Below, piece by piece: positions 1 through 7,500 of a stretch of DNA of 10,089 nt (its first letter is position 1; each line of letters opens with the position of its first letter). A program made the translations under genes and the position numbers. The notes under the pieces were generated by a model. That model was not told where the DNA came from. It saw only the letters and a list, made by a program, of their open reading frames with translations, and searched no databases. The DNA comes from Chloroflexota bacterium (lineage in GTDB: Bacteria > Chloroflexota > Anaerolineae > UBA1429): NCBI GenBank assembly GCA_012513595.1, contig JAAZBY010000692.1, positions 1 to 10,089 on the forward strand, read 5' to 3'.

Positions 1-650
1 TCAGCCTCAGCCTGCGCCGCAGCGGGTATGAAGCACGGATCGCCAATGACGGGCAGTCTGCCCTGCGCATGGCGCAGCAGTACCGCCCCGATGTGGTGAT
101 CCTCGACGCCATGCTGCCCGCGATGGACGGGTGGGAGACCTGCCGACGCCTCAAGAGCCGTGCCGACATCCCCGTCCTGATGATCACATGCCGCTCGGAG
201 GAGGACGACGTGCTGCGCAGCTTCCGGGCTGGCGCGGACGACCACATGCGCAAGCCCTTCGGGCTGAGCGAGATGAAAGCGCGCGTGAAGGCACTCCTGA
301 GGCGGTCACACCCGAACGAGGCGCCCGCCGCCACCCAAGGCGTCACGCTGCAGGTCAACGACCTGACCTTGGACATGGTCCGCTGCCGCGTCTCGCGAGA
401 CGACGAGACCGTCAACCTCAGCCCGACCGAGTTTCGCCTTCTCTCCTTCCTGATGCAGAACGCCGGCCGCGCCGTATCTCACGATGAGCTGCTCTACCAC
501 ACCTGGGGCCCAAACCACCTCGAGGAGCGACCGTACCTGGTGTACTATATCGCCTTCCTGCGCCGCAGGCTCGGCGACCATGCGGACGAGCCCAAGTACA
601 TAGACACCGTGAGGGGCGTCGGCTACCGCTTTCTAAAGGGCACCCCGTAG
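1..650 (+). CDS. OmpR/PhoB-family response regulator, 5' end missing
   Basis: This is a two-component DNA-binding response regulator that enters the window from the left. The frame is open from base 3 and starts mid-receiver (SLSLRRSGYEARIANDGQSAL), so the true start lies upstream; the ATG at 69 is internal. The phospho-acceptor Asp is in VVILDAMLPAMDGW (codon at 105-107), the switch Thr is in VLMIT, and the conserved Lys is in RKPF. The usual ADDYL motif reads ADDHM here, with Tyr replaced by His. The second half is a winged-helix Trans_reg_C domain (LSPTEFRLLSFLMQNAG through YIDTVRGVGYRF). It is paralogous to the next gene along its full visible length, with the same domain order and very similar DGxETCRRLK and RVKALLR blocks, which suggests a tandem duplication. 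Its partner kinase and target genes are not visible. The family assignment is firm; the regulon is unknown. Confidence 0.95.
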   Translation, partial: SLSLRRSGYEARIANDGQSALRMAQQYRPDVVILDAMLPAMDGWETCRRLKSRADIPVLMITCRSEEDDVLRSFRAGADDHMRKPFGLSEMKARVKALLRRSHPNEAPAATQGVTLQVNDLTLDMVRCRVSRDDETVNLSPTEFRLLSFLMQNAGRAVSHDELLYHTWGPNHLEERPYLVYYIAFLRRRLGDHADEPKYIDTVRGVGYRFLKGTP

Positions 651-754
651 GAGTGCGCTATCGGGCGTGATAGGGGGCTCTCTCCTGGGGGCGGGCAGAC
701 GACACTGGCGCGCCGGGTAGGGGACCCAGCGACAAGACACAGGAGTGCAGGGGT

Positions 755-1444
755 ATGACGGCGAGCCGCATCCTGACTGTCGACGACGATACCGCCTTGG
801 CGGGCGTTATCGGGCTAAGCCTGCGCCGGCATGGCCTGGAGTCGCTCGTGGCCGCCGACGGCTTTGAGGCGTTGCGCGTGGCCTGCCGCGAGCATCCCGA
901 CCTGGTGATCCTCGACGTCATGATGCCGCATCTCGACGGCCTGGAGACCTGTCGCCGTCTGAAACAGATGACCGACGTGCCCGTCCTGATGCTCAGCGCC
1001 CTGGCCACGGAAAAAGACGTCGTGTGCGGGTTCGAGGCGGGCGCCGACGACTATCTGCGCAAGCCGTTCAGCCTCGCCGAGCTATGCGCCCGGGTGAAGG
1101 CGTTGCTCCGCTCGCGCGAGTTTGCCCCGCCCTCCGGGCAGAGCACCCTCCGCATCGGGGCGCTGGAGATGGACCTGGCCCGCCGCACGGTCACCCTCGA
1201 CGGCGCCGCCGTGAGGCTCACGTCGACTGAATACCGGCTGCTCGCCTATCTCGTGCAGAACGCCGGCATCGCCCTCACGGCGCAGGACATCCTCGAGCAC
1301 GTGTGGGGTGAGGAGTACCACCAGCAGGGGGGGCACCTCAAGGTGTACATCTGCTACCTGCGGCGCAAACTGGGGGACAACCCCAACCGGCCTACCTACA
1401 TACAGACCGTCCGCGGGGTGGGCTACTCGTTCCGGACGGCCTGA
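755..1444 (+). CDS. OmpR/PhoB-family response regulator
   Basis: This is a complete 229-residue response regulator, the usual length for the family. The receiver spans about residues 4-120: acidic pocket VDDD (9-12), phospho-acceptor Asp54 in VILDVMMPHLDG, Ser81 in VLMLSA, and Lys103 in YLRKPF. The winged-helix Trans_reg_C domain covers about residues 133-229 and includes LTSTEYRLLAYLVQNAG and YIQTVRGVGYSF. All phosphorylation residues are present, so it should be an active phosphorelay output that binds DNA as a dimer. AGGAG at 741-745 lies 9 nt before the ATG and supports this start. It lies 104 bp after the paralogous upstream regulator, with no clear promoter between them, so co-transcription is possible. 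A strong terminator follows the stop. No kinase is adjacent and the signal is unknown. It cannot be equated with PhoB or another named regulator from sequence alone. Confidence 0.96.
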   Translation: MTASRILTVDDDTALAGVIGLSLRRHGLESLVAADGFEALRVACREHPDLVILDVMMPHLDGLETCRRLKQMTDVPVLMLSALATEKDVVCGFEAGADDYLRKPFSLAELCARVKALLRSREFAPPSGQSTLRIGALEMDLARRTVTLDGAAVRLTSTEYRLLAYLVQNAGIALTAQDILEHVWGEEYHQQGGHLKVYICYLRRKLGDNPNRPTYIQTVRGVGYSFRTA

Positions 1445-1466
1445 GGCGCACCTCCGCCCGAAACGC

Positions 1467-1502
1467 ACAGACCAGCCAGGGCCGTGGCCCTGGCTGGTCT
1501 GT
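1467..1502. terminator. Rho-independent terminator between convergent units
   Basis: The left arm 1467-1483 and right arm 1486-1502 are perfectly complementary over 17 bp, with GT between them; in RNA the innermost pair would open to give a 4-nt loop. The right arm runs into GTTTC, a short U run. On the opposite strand the hairpin is followed by GCGTTTC, so it may also stop the minus-strand apt/zinc-finger operon that ends at 1582. The U tracts are short, but the stem is long and GC-rich. Confidence 0.85.
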
Positions 1503-1581
1503 TTCAGCGCCTCACCAGCGGAGCTCCTCGCCGCGCCTCGGGCAGAGCCCCGCAGAGCGCGATGGAGCCGGAGCGGCCGGG

Positions 1582-2037
1582 CTAAAAGTCCTCCTCGTCG
1601 CTCTCTTCCTCGTCGGCCTCCTCGGCCTCGGCGTCACGGATACGGCGCGCGTTGATGCGGTCGGCCGTCATGATGCGATGGCGCCGGATGCCCTGCTCGA
1701 GCTTGCTGGCACACTGCACGCATAGCGTGGTCTCGGGCATGATCTGCAGCCGCTCTTCAGGAATCGGTTGGCCGCAGACCTCGCAAGTGCCGTACCGGCC
1801 GCTGGTGGCGGCAGCCATGGCATGCTCGATAGAGTGCAGCTTGTCCTCGAGGCTGTTGATCAACGAGATCGTCTTGCCCCGCTCATAGATGTCGGCGGCC
1901 ACGTCGGCCATGTCATCGTCATCGGCGGATGCCGGCTCTATCTCGGCCTGTAGCTGCTCTCGGAGCCTCGCGATCTCTCGGAGGGTGCGCCGTCGCACTT
2001 CTTCGAGTTCCTCGATGTTCCTCTCTGTGTCCGTCAT
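1582..2037 (-). CDS. TraR/DksA-type C4 zinc-finger protein
   Basis: This is a 151-residue protein of the DksA/TraR family, whose members bind the RNA polymerase secondary channel and modulate initiation, often together with (p)ppGpp. An N-terminal helical coiled-coil region (about 1-37 and 49-75) flanks an acidic tip with D42-M-A-D45-V-A47, which fits the DxxDxA pattern of canonical DksA. The zinc finger is C85-x2-C88-x17-C106-x2-C109 (CEVCGQPIPEERL then CVQC). The C-terminus ends in a strongly acidic tail (about 136-151, mostly Glu and Asp). The start is fixed by AGGAGA 7 nt upstream (2045-2050); the frame stays open further 5' only because it overlaps apt. It lies 20 bp downstream of apt and is probably co-transcribed with it. 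The family is clear. Whether it is a true DksA orthologue or a generic TraR/DksA-like protein is not settled, so no symbol is given. Confidence 0.9.
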   Translation of the reverse strand: MTDTERNIEELEEVRRRTLREIARLREQLQAEIEPASADDDDMADVAADIYERGKTISLINSLEDKLHSIEHAMAAATSGRYGTCEVCGQPIPEERLQIMPETTLCVQCASKLEQGIRRHRIMTADRINARRIRDAEAEEADEEESDEEDF

Positions 2038-2057
2038 GGCCTGCTCTCCTGAGCCAC

Positions 2058-2576
2058 CTAGTACTTGATGACCGAAAAGACGTCGTAACCGTCCAGCTTG
2101 TCGATGCCGTGTAGGAAGGTCAGTTCCACCAGAAACGCCACGCCCACTACCTCGCCGCCCAGGCGCTCCACTAGCTCGATCGCCGCTCTGGCCGACCCGC
2201 CGGTGGCCAGTACATCGTCCACCACCAGGACCCTTTGGCCAGGACGGATCGCATCCTCGTGCAGTTCCAGCGTGTTCGCCCCATACTCGAGCTCGTACTC
2301 CACGCAGATCGTCTTGGCCGGGAGCTTGCCCGGCTTGCGGATCGGGACGACGCCCGTGCCCATCCGGTAGGCCATGGGCGCTGCAAAGAGAAAGCCGCGC
2401 GCCTCGATGGCGCAAATGGTATCGATCTGGGGCCCGTCGACGTAGTGGTCGACTAGAGCATCCACTGCTGCCCGGAAGCCCGCTGCGTCGCACAGCAGCG
2501 TCGTTACGTCCTTGAAAAGCACTCCTTCCACGGGAAAGTCGGGCACGTCACGTATCAGGCTAGCCAGGTTGCTCAA
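2058..2576 (-). CDS. apt: adenine phosphoribosyltransferase
   Basis: This cytoplasmic enzyme of purine salvage converts adenine and PRPP to AMP and diphosphate. The 172-residue product matches the usual family length of about 170-175. Visible motifs are the N-terminal LIRDVPDFPVEGVLFKDVTTLL (about 7-28), the base-pocket region EARGFLFAAP (58-67), the PRPP-binding loop VLVVDDVLATGGSA (116-129), and the C-terminal VELTFLHGIDKL (150-161). The start is taken as TTG at 2576-2574, because GGGAGA lies 6 nt upstream and the protein then begins MSNLASLIRDVPDF, as expected for APRT. An in-frame GTG at 2636 would add 20 residues unlike the family and read through a GC-rich hairpin. It is the first gene of an operon with the downstream zinc-finger gene. 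Identification is firm. Confidence 0.96.
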   Translation of the reverse strand: MSNLASLIRDVPDFPVEGVLFKDVTTLLCDAAGFRAAVDALVDHYVDGPQIDTICAIEARGFLFAAPMAYRMGTGVVPIRKPGKLPAKTICVEYELEYGANTLELHEDAIRPGQRVLVVDDVLATGGSARAAIELVERLGGEVVGVAFLVELTFLHGIDKLDGYDVFSVIKY

Positions 2577-2582
2577 GGTGGT

Positions 2583-2588
2583 TCTCCC
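2583..2588 (-). promoter_or_regulatory. ribosome binding site of apt deciding a TTG start
   Basis: On the minus strand GGGAGA is followed by ACCACC and then TTG. The 6-nt spacing, together with agreement with the APRT N-terminus, favours TTG at 2576 over the upstream GTG at 2636. Confidence 0.7.
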
Positions 2589-2607
2589 AAAGGCTCCAAT
2601 AGCGAGA

Positions 2608-2623
2608 GGGGGCCAAGGCCCCC
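2608..2623 (-). promoter_or_regulatory. GC hairpin in the apt leader
   Basis: GGGGGCC and GGCCCCC (7 bp each) are separated by two bases, giving a compact stem-loop about 20 nt upstream of the apt ribosome binding site. No U run follows, so it is not an obvious terminator. It could influence leader folding or mRNA stability; no known riboswitch class was recognised. Confidence 0.4.
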
Positions 2624-2772
2624 AACACAACGCCACCCAGCAGCTCGTGGGGATCCCCCCTCAGCCGTGGGTGACGACAAAACTGCTCTCAGGCCGTCGC
2701 GCAGCGCGCGCCCGCGCAGCGTAGAGAACAGTTGACGCGCAGTGTGTAGTTCGGGCCAGCAATTCTAAACGC

Positions 2773-2801
2773 ATTGTACCACTTGGCACGCGCAGAGTCA
2801 A
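2773..2801 (-). promoter_or_regulatory. sigma70-type promoter of the apt operon
   Basis: Read on the minus strand, TTGACT (-35, 2801-2796), a 17-bp spacer, and TACAAT (-10, 2778-2773) differ from the consensus by one base each. Transcription would start near 2766, leaving a leader of about 190 nt before the apt TTG start. It is the strongest promoter match I found in the window. Confidence 0.85.
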
Positions 2802-2915
2802 GCCCTCGTTGCCTTGACGGAACTCGGGTCCTATGCGTTCCCCTTTTTCCGATCGCGCCGTCATGCGGTCGACTGCTTGCTGGGCCTCTTTCCGTCGGTG
2901 TTGCCGACGCCGGGC

Positions 2916-2945
2916 TTCAGGCATGGACTGGATATGTGCTATAAT
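2916..2945 (+). promoter_or_regulatory. extended -10 promoter of the glycosyltransferase gene
   Basis: TGC-TATAAT at 2937-2945 is a perfect -10 hexamer with the TGn extension. A weak -35-like TTCAGG lies at 2916-2921 with an 18-bp spacer. Transcription would start near 2952, giving a leader of about 120 nt. The -35 is poor, which fits an extended -10 type. Confidence 0.7.
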
Positions 2946-3075
2946 GGGATGCGTGCGTGCCGGGCGCCGTCCGCACGCTGCCCCAACGACCGAGAACAAC
3001 ATCCTAGCAGTCGGCGCTGGGCCCTCACTCTTCCCCGTCAACCGATACCGCTGTGACTACATGGTGAGGTAGGTG

Positions 3076-4371
3076 ATGTCACGAACGAACCGACCGATCG
3101 TCCTCTACGACCCTGCTCTCCCCCAGGACGCCCAGTACCTAGTGAAACGCCAAGGGCCGTTCGATGTGGTCGTGGGCATACCCAGCCATCGCAACGCGCG
3201 CACCATCGCTGAGGTGGTGGCGGCCGCCTCGGAGGGCATCGCCACCTACCTGCCTGACCAACGCGTTCTGCTCATGAATGCGGACGGCGGCTCTTCTGAC
3301 AATACCTGTCGCTTTCTCGAGGACCTCGAGGCGCCCGCCAACGTGACCAAGCTCGTGTGCGTCTACGACGGTGCGATCGGCAAGGGCAACGGGGTGCGCG
3401 CCATCATGGAGGCGGCCGCCTTGAGTGATGCGCGCGCTTGCGCCCTGCTGGACGCGCGCTGCCCCGGCATCGCGCCCGAATGGCTGCCCGCACTCGTCAA
3501 CCCTGTGCTGGGTGGTGGTGACATGGTCGTGGCGACCTACGACCGTAGCCCGGTCGCCTCGGCCCTTACCGACAACCTCGCCTATCCCTTCGTGCGCCTG
3601 TTCTTCAACGCCAACCTGCGCGAGCCGCTGGCCGCCGAGGTGTGCATGTCCGGCGCGCTCACCAAAGACCTGGTGATGCGCGACGTGTGGGAGACGGACG
3701 TCTCTCGCTTTGGGGTGAACATCTGGCTGATCATGCAGGCCCTGGCCGACAATCGCCGCCTCGTGCAGGTGGACCTGGGGCCGCGCGGCGATGCCCGCTG
3801 TGAGCCCGGTGTATTGGGAGACCTGCGCTTTCTCCACATGGTCGGGACGCTGTTCCGCTTCCTGGCGGTCTATCCGCAGGTCTGGCAGCAGGACCTGCCC
3901 CCCAGAGCGGTGCCGCTCCTCGGTGCTCGCCCCACGGGTCTGGCCGAATCGAGCAGTGACGCGGTGGAGCCGTTGGTGGCTGGGTTCCGCGAGGGGTGCG
4001 CGACGATGGGGGAGCAGTGGCGCCAGGTCCTCACCGAAGAGACGCTGGCGAAAGTCCTGGCCCTCCAAGAGCAGCCGGCCGATCAGATGTACTTTACCAA
4101 GGAGCTGTGGGCCGACGTGGTCATCCGGTTTGCCGTGGTCTACAATCGTGGCGAAGGGGATCCGGACCGCGTAGCAGAGGCGCTCCTGCCGCTCTTTTAC
4201 GGGCGAGCGGCAACCTACGTCCGCCAAGTCGACGGGCTGCTGCGCGAACAGCGCGAACCAGTCGTCGAGCAGATCGTGCGCACCTTTGTGGAGCGCCGGC
4301 ACGCTCTAGCGAACATGTGGGACTCTTACCGTCCCTGGGCCGACGCCGACGGCCCCCTGGCTGATTACTAG
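3076..4371 (+). CDS. GT-A fold glycosyltransferase resembling GT81/GT2, divergent DxD
   Basis: This is a 431-residue cytoplasmic enzyme that presumably transfers a sugar from a nucleotide donor; the acceptor is unknown. The N-terminal Rossmann-like half has VVVGIPSHRNARTIAEVV (31-48), NADGGSSDNT (68-77) and GKGNGVRAI (102-110), as in glucosyl-3-phosphoglycerate synthase-like families. The C-terminal helical part has LLPLFYGRAATYV, typical of the long members. At the position of the metal-binding DxD the sequence is D126-A-R128. The block usually reading QPIGGDFGLS appears as EPLAAEVCMS (183-192). Both changes suggest altered metal or donor use, or lost activity. ATG at 3076 is preferred because GAGG lies 6 nt upstream; an immediately preceding GTG at 3073 would add one residue. 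It has its own promoter, and the next + strand gene follows after 142 bp. The family comparison is from memory and the substrate is not assigned. Confidence 0.8.
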   Translation: MSRTNRPIVLYDPALPQDAQYLVKRQGPFDVVVGIPSHRNARTIAEVVAAASEGIATYLPDQRVLLMNADGGSSDNTCRFLEDLEAPANVTKLVCVYDGAIGKGNGVRAIMEAAALSDARACALLDARCPGIAPEWLPALVNPVLGGGDMVVATYDRSPVASALTDNLAYPFVRLFFNANLREPLAAEVCMSGALTKDLVMRDVWETDVSRFGVNIWLIMQALADNRRLVQVDLGPRGDARCEPGVLGDLRFLHMVGTLFRFLAVYPQVWQQDLPPRAVPLLGARPTGLAESSSDAVEPLVAGFREGCATMGEQWRQVLTEETLAKVLALQEQPADQMYFTKELWADVVIRFAVVYNRGEGDPDRVAEALLPLFYGRAATYVRQVDGLLREQREPVVEQIVRTFVERRHALANMWDSYRPWADADGPLADY

Positions 4372-4385
4372 CGCCCACCGACCCT

Positions 4386-4415
4386 GAGCCGGCCGCCCTC
4401 CCCGGGAGCCGGCTC
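4386..4415 (+). terminator. weak hairpin after the glycosyltransferase gene
   Basis: GAGCCGGC (4386-4393) and GCCGGCTC (4408-4415) form an 8-bp stem with a 14-nt loop, starting 15 bp after the stop. No U run follows, so it may only pause or stabilise the transcript rather than terminate intrinsically. Confidence 0.35.
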
Positions 4416-4500
4416 TGCTGACGAACCCAGAACCTGCCCGCGTCCCGCCGTGGCCGAACTGTGCAGGGCGGAGGCCCGCTCCGTCATAGCAGCGTCCCGA

Positions 4501-4508
4501 GAGGTGAT
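4501..4508 (+). promoter_or_regulatory. strong ribosome binding site of the subtilase gene
   Basis: GAGGTGAT is an 8-nt match to the complement of the 16S rRNA 3' end. It lies 5 nt (9 nt from the GAGG core) before ATG 4514, which fixes that start over other nearby ATGs in different frames. Confidence 0.7.
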
Positions 4509-4513
4509 GGTCA

Positions 4514-7500
4514 ATGGCCTCCCAGTATGCCACCCGTATCCGCGCCCTGCTGGCTGCTGCGCTGGTCTGCGCCGCATCTGTCGTCCCTACGCGGCCTGCG
4601 TCGGCCGCCCCCAGTATGCAGCAGCAGGTGGCAGGGCAGGGGCTGGGCTCGCGCGTGATCCTGCGGCTGGCGGGCGACCCCGTGGCCGCCACAGAGCGCG
4701 CTCTCGGCGGCAGGGCGGCCACGCCCGATGGCGCGGCCAGGCTCTCGCAACAGGCAGAGGCGCTGAACGCCCTCACTGCCGAGGCCGTGGCGCTGGCGCA
4801 ACAGGCCGTCCCGGGCATCGTGGCCGAGAGCTCCTTCACCTTCCTCTTCCATGGCGTTACCCTGCGGTTGCCCGCAGAAAACCCGGAGGAGGCACGGCGA
4901 GCGCTGCGCGCCATGCCCGGGGTCGAGGCCCTGTACGAGGAAGAAGAGTTCCGGCCCTCGCTGTACGCCAGCCTCGCGCAGATCGGCGCTCCGCAGGTCT
5001 GGTCGGCGCTGGGAGGCCGCAGCCAGGCCGGGCAGGGCGTGCGCGTGGCCATCCTCGATTCCGGGATCGACCCCCAACACCCGATGATGTCCTCCGCGGG
5101 GCTGGCCTACCCTCCGGGTACCCCGCTCGGGGATGCGCGCTACACCAGCGAGAAGGTGATCGCGGCCCGGATCTATGTACGGCCCACCGATCCGCCGATT
5201 GCCGGGGAGGGCACGCCCATCCCCGGAGAGCGGGGTTCCGCCCACGGCACGCACCTGGCGGGCATCGTGGCCGGCGCGCCGGTTACGGCCACCTATCTGG
5301 GGGGCGCCGTGCCGCTCTCAGGCGTCGCCCCGGGCGCCTGGCTGATGAACTACCGGGTCTTTTACCCCTCCGCCAGCGGGGTGGAGGCCGCCCATACCAG
5401 CGAACTGCTGGCCGCCGTCGAGGACGCTGTGGCCGATGGTGCCCAGGTGCTGCTGGCCGGCTGGACGAGCGCCTCGGGACTCCTGCCGGCCGCGTCACCG
5501 CTGGCCGCGGCGCTGCAGGCGGCGATGGACCGGGGCTGTACCGTGGTCGCCGCGGCCGGCAACGGCGGGCCTCAGCCAGGCTCCACCAGCGCCCTGCCCG
5601 GCGGAGATGAAAGGGTCATCACGGTCGGCAGCGTCAGCAAGCCGCAAGTGATCGTCGGTGATTGGGTCGACGTCACCGCCCCGCAGCCGGTGGTGGCTGA
5701 GCTCGTCGATGGGCGCTTCGGGCGGGCCGATTTTGGCCCATCGATCGCTGCGCCGCTCGGGCCGCTCCCCTATGCCCTGGTTTCCACGGTAGCGACGGAC
5801 GGCAGTACCTCGGCGTGCACTCCGCTTCCCAGCAGCGCGCTAGCTGGCCGCGTGGCGGTGGCGCAGCGCGGCGAGTGTGCCTTTGCCGACAAAGCCTACT
5901 ATGCCCAACAGGCGGGCGCGGTGGCCCTTGTCGTGGTCAACTCGACCGACGAACTGACCGGGATGGCCTGTTCGGGCAGCCACTGCGCCCCGGGTGCGCT
6001 GCGCATCCCCACGGTGCTGGTGCCCAAAGGCTATGGCGAGCGCCTGATGGCCTGGGCCACGCTACACCCACATGACGCGGCCTTGCGCCTGGACCCCACC
6101 GGCAGGACGGTGGCAACGGCGGCAGACGTTGTCGCGGCCTCCTCCGCCCGGGGCCCGGCCTACCTGCGCTACACCAAGCCGGACCTGGTCGCCCCCGGGG
6201 AGGCGGTCCTCTCTGCCGCAGCCGGGGAGCAGGGGCTCGGGTACGCTTCGATCTCGGGCACCAGCGTGGCCGCCGCCCACGTGGCGGGCGCGGCGGCGTT
6301 GCTGCGCCAGGCCTACCCCTCTTGGGGGCACGATGAGACCAAGGCGGCCCTTATGGGCTCCGCCAGCGGCGGCGTGCGGGCGGACGTTGACGGCGCAATG
6401 CGCGCAGCGCTGCCCCTCGAGCAGGGCGCCGGACGCCTGGACGCCTCGGCCGCCTACGGCACGGGCCTGCTCGTCTCGCCCCCGGCGGTCTCGGTGCCCG
6501 CGCTCCTTCCCGGGCGCAGCGCCCCGGTCACCCTGCGCCTGCGGGACGTGCGCGCCGGCGGAGGGCCCCTCACCTATACCGTCGGCCTGCTCTCTGTGGG
6601 CGGGCTGGCGCTGGGGGGGGCCGGGAGCGTGGTGCTCACGGCGGGGCAGGAGGTGACGCGCACGCTCCAGATCAGCGTCTCTTCCTCGACCCCCGCGGGC
6701 GACCTGCAGACCTGGCTCACCGTCAGCGACGGGGCGCATACTGCGCGCCTGCCCCTCTGGGTGCACGTGGAGCCGCCCCTGCGCAAGGGCGCCGTGCTCG
6801 TGATCGATAACGACTTTTCACAGTTCGAGTCGTACAACAACTACACCGAGTACGTCGACTCGGCGCTTGCGGCCGCGGGCTGGAGCCACGAAGTCTGGGA
6901 CGCCGACAAGCACTATGGCAGCCCGCAGACCATACCGGACCTGGCCGACCTGCAGGAGTACCGGGCGATCATCTGGGTCACCGGAGACAACCGCCACCCG
7001 GACGGCTACTACCAGCTGCCCACGCCCCTCACGCGGGACGACCAAGCCCTTCTCGCGCAGTACCTCGATGGTGGCGGGCGGCTCCTGGCCTTGGGTCAGA
7101 ACCTGGCCGAGGCCAGCGACGTGAACCCCGATAGCGATCCCGTCTATGGGCGCAGCGCTTTCCTCCACCACTACCTCGGGGCCCGCTGGCTGCAGGGCAG
7201 CCTGTTTGGCGCAGACGATGGGACCGCCTGGCCGCCCGACGGCAGCGCGTCCGTAGTGGGGGTGCCCGGCACTTTTCTGTCCGGCGTGGGGCTGGACCTT
7301 GGGGTGAGCGGCGATGGCGCCGGCAACCAGACCTCCATCGACGAGATCGCCCCGGGCGGGCTGGCCGACGGCCAGGATCGCGACCAGGTATACCCAGTGC
7401 TGGCGGCCGTCGGCGCCCAGCCGCTGGGCGAGGGCTACGCAGGGGTGGCCAAGGCCTGTGAGCCTTCGGAGGCGGGCGTCCCGCTGGCCTGCCCCTACCG

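Larger units (their letters stand above)
2577..3075. other. divergent control region between apt and the glycosyltransferase
   Basis: This stretch of about 500 bp holds no convincing gene. It contains the apt promoter and leader on the minus strand and the extended -10 promoter of the glycosyltransferase on the plus strand. Their predicted start sites are about 185 bp apart and face away from each other. A small inverted repeat (CGTCGG/CCGACG, 2893-2909, 5-nt loop) sits upstream of the plus-strand promoter. A second (GCGTGCG at 2951-2957 with CGCACGC at 2972-2978) lies at the start of its transcript. Open frames crossing the region translate to low-complexity Arg/Ala-rich text without family resemblance. 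Confidence 0.6.

Noticed and set aside
2038..2493. N-terminal extension of the zinc-finger gene to give 303 residues.
   Set aside because: The extension lies in a shifted frame over apt and is Arg/Gly/Ser-rich. The ATG at 2037 has a good ribosome binding site and gives a family-sized protein.
2577..2766. Purine riboswitch or T-box in the apt leader, prompted by a GGGTGGCGTTG string.
   Set aside because: The conserved T-box sequence and purine-aptamer loops are not present.
2661..3041. Minus-strand frame of 126 codons upstream of apt.
   Set aside because: It overlaps the apt promoter and leader and has no recognisable domain.
3061..3072. Three-codon frame ATG GTG AGG TAG abutting the glycosyltransferase start, as a possible leader peptide.
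   Set aside because: No ribosome binding site precedes it, and such a short frame is expected by chance.
3139..4302. Long minus-strand open frame of 387 codons opposite the glycosyltransferase.
   Set aside because: It is His/Gly/Arg-rich with no family resemblance and mirrors the codon structure of the clear plus-strand gene.
4450..5610. Plus-strand frame of 386 codons over the start of the protease.
   Set aside because: It is Arg/Gly/Ala-rich, typical of a shifted frame in GC-rich DNA, while the protease frame has signal peptide, propeptide and catalytic motifs.
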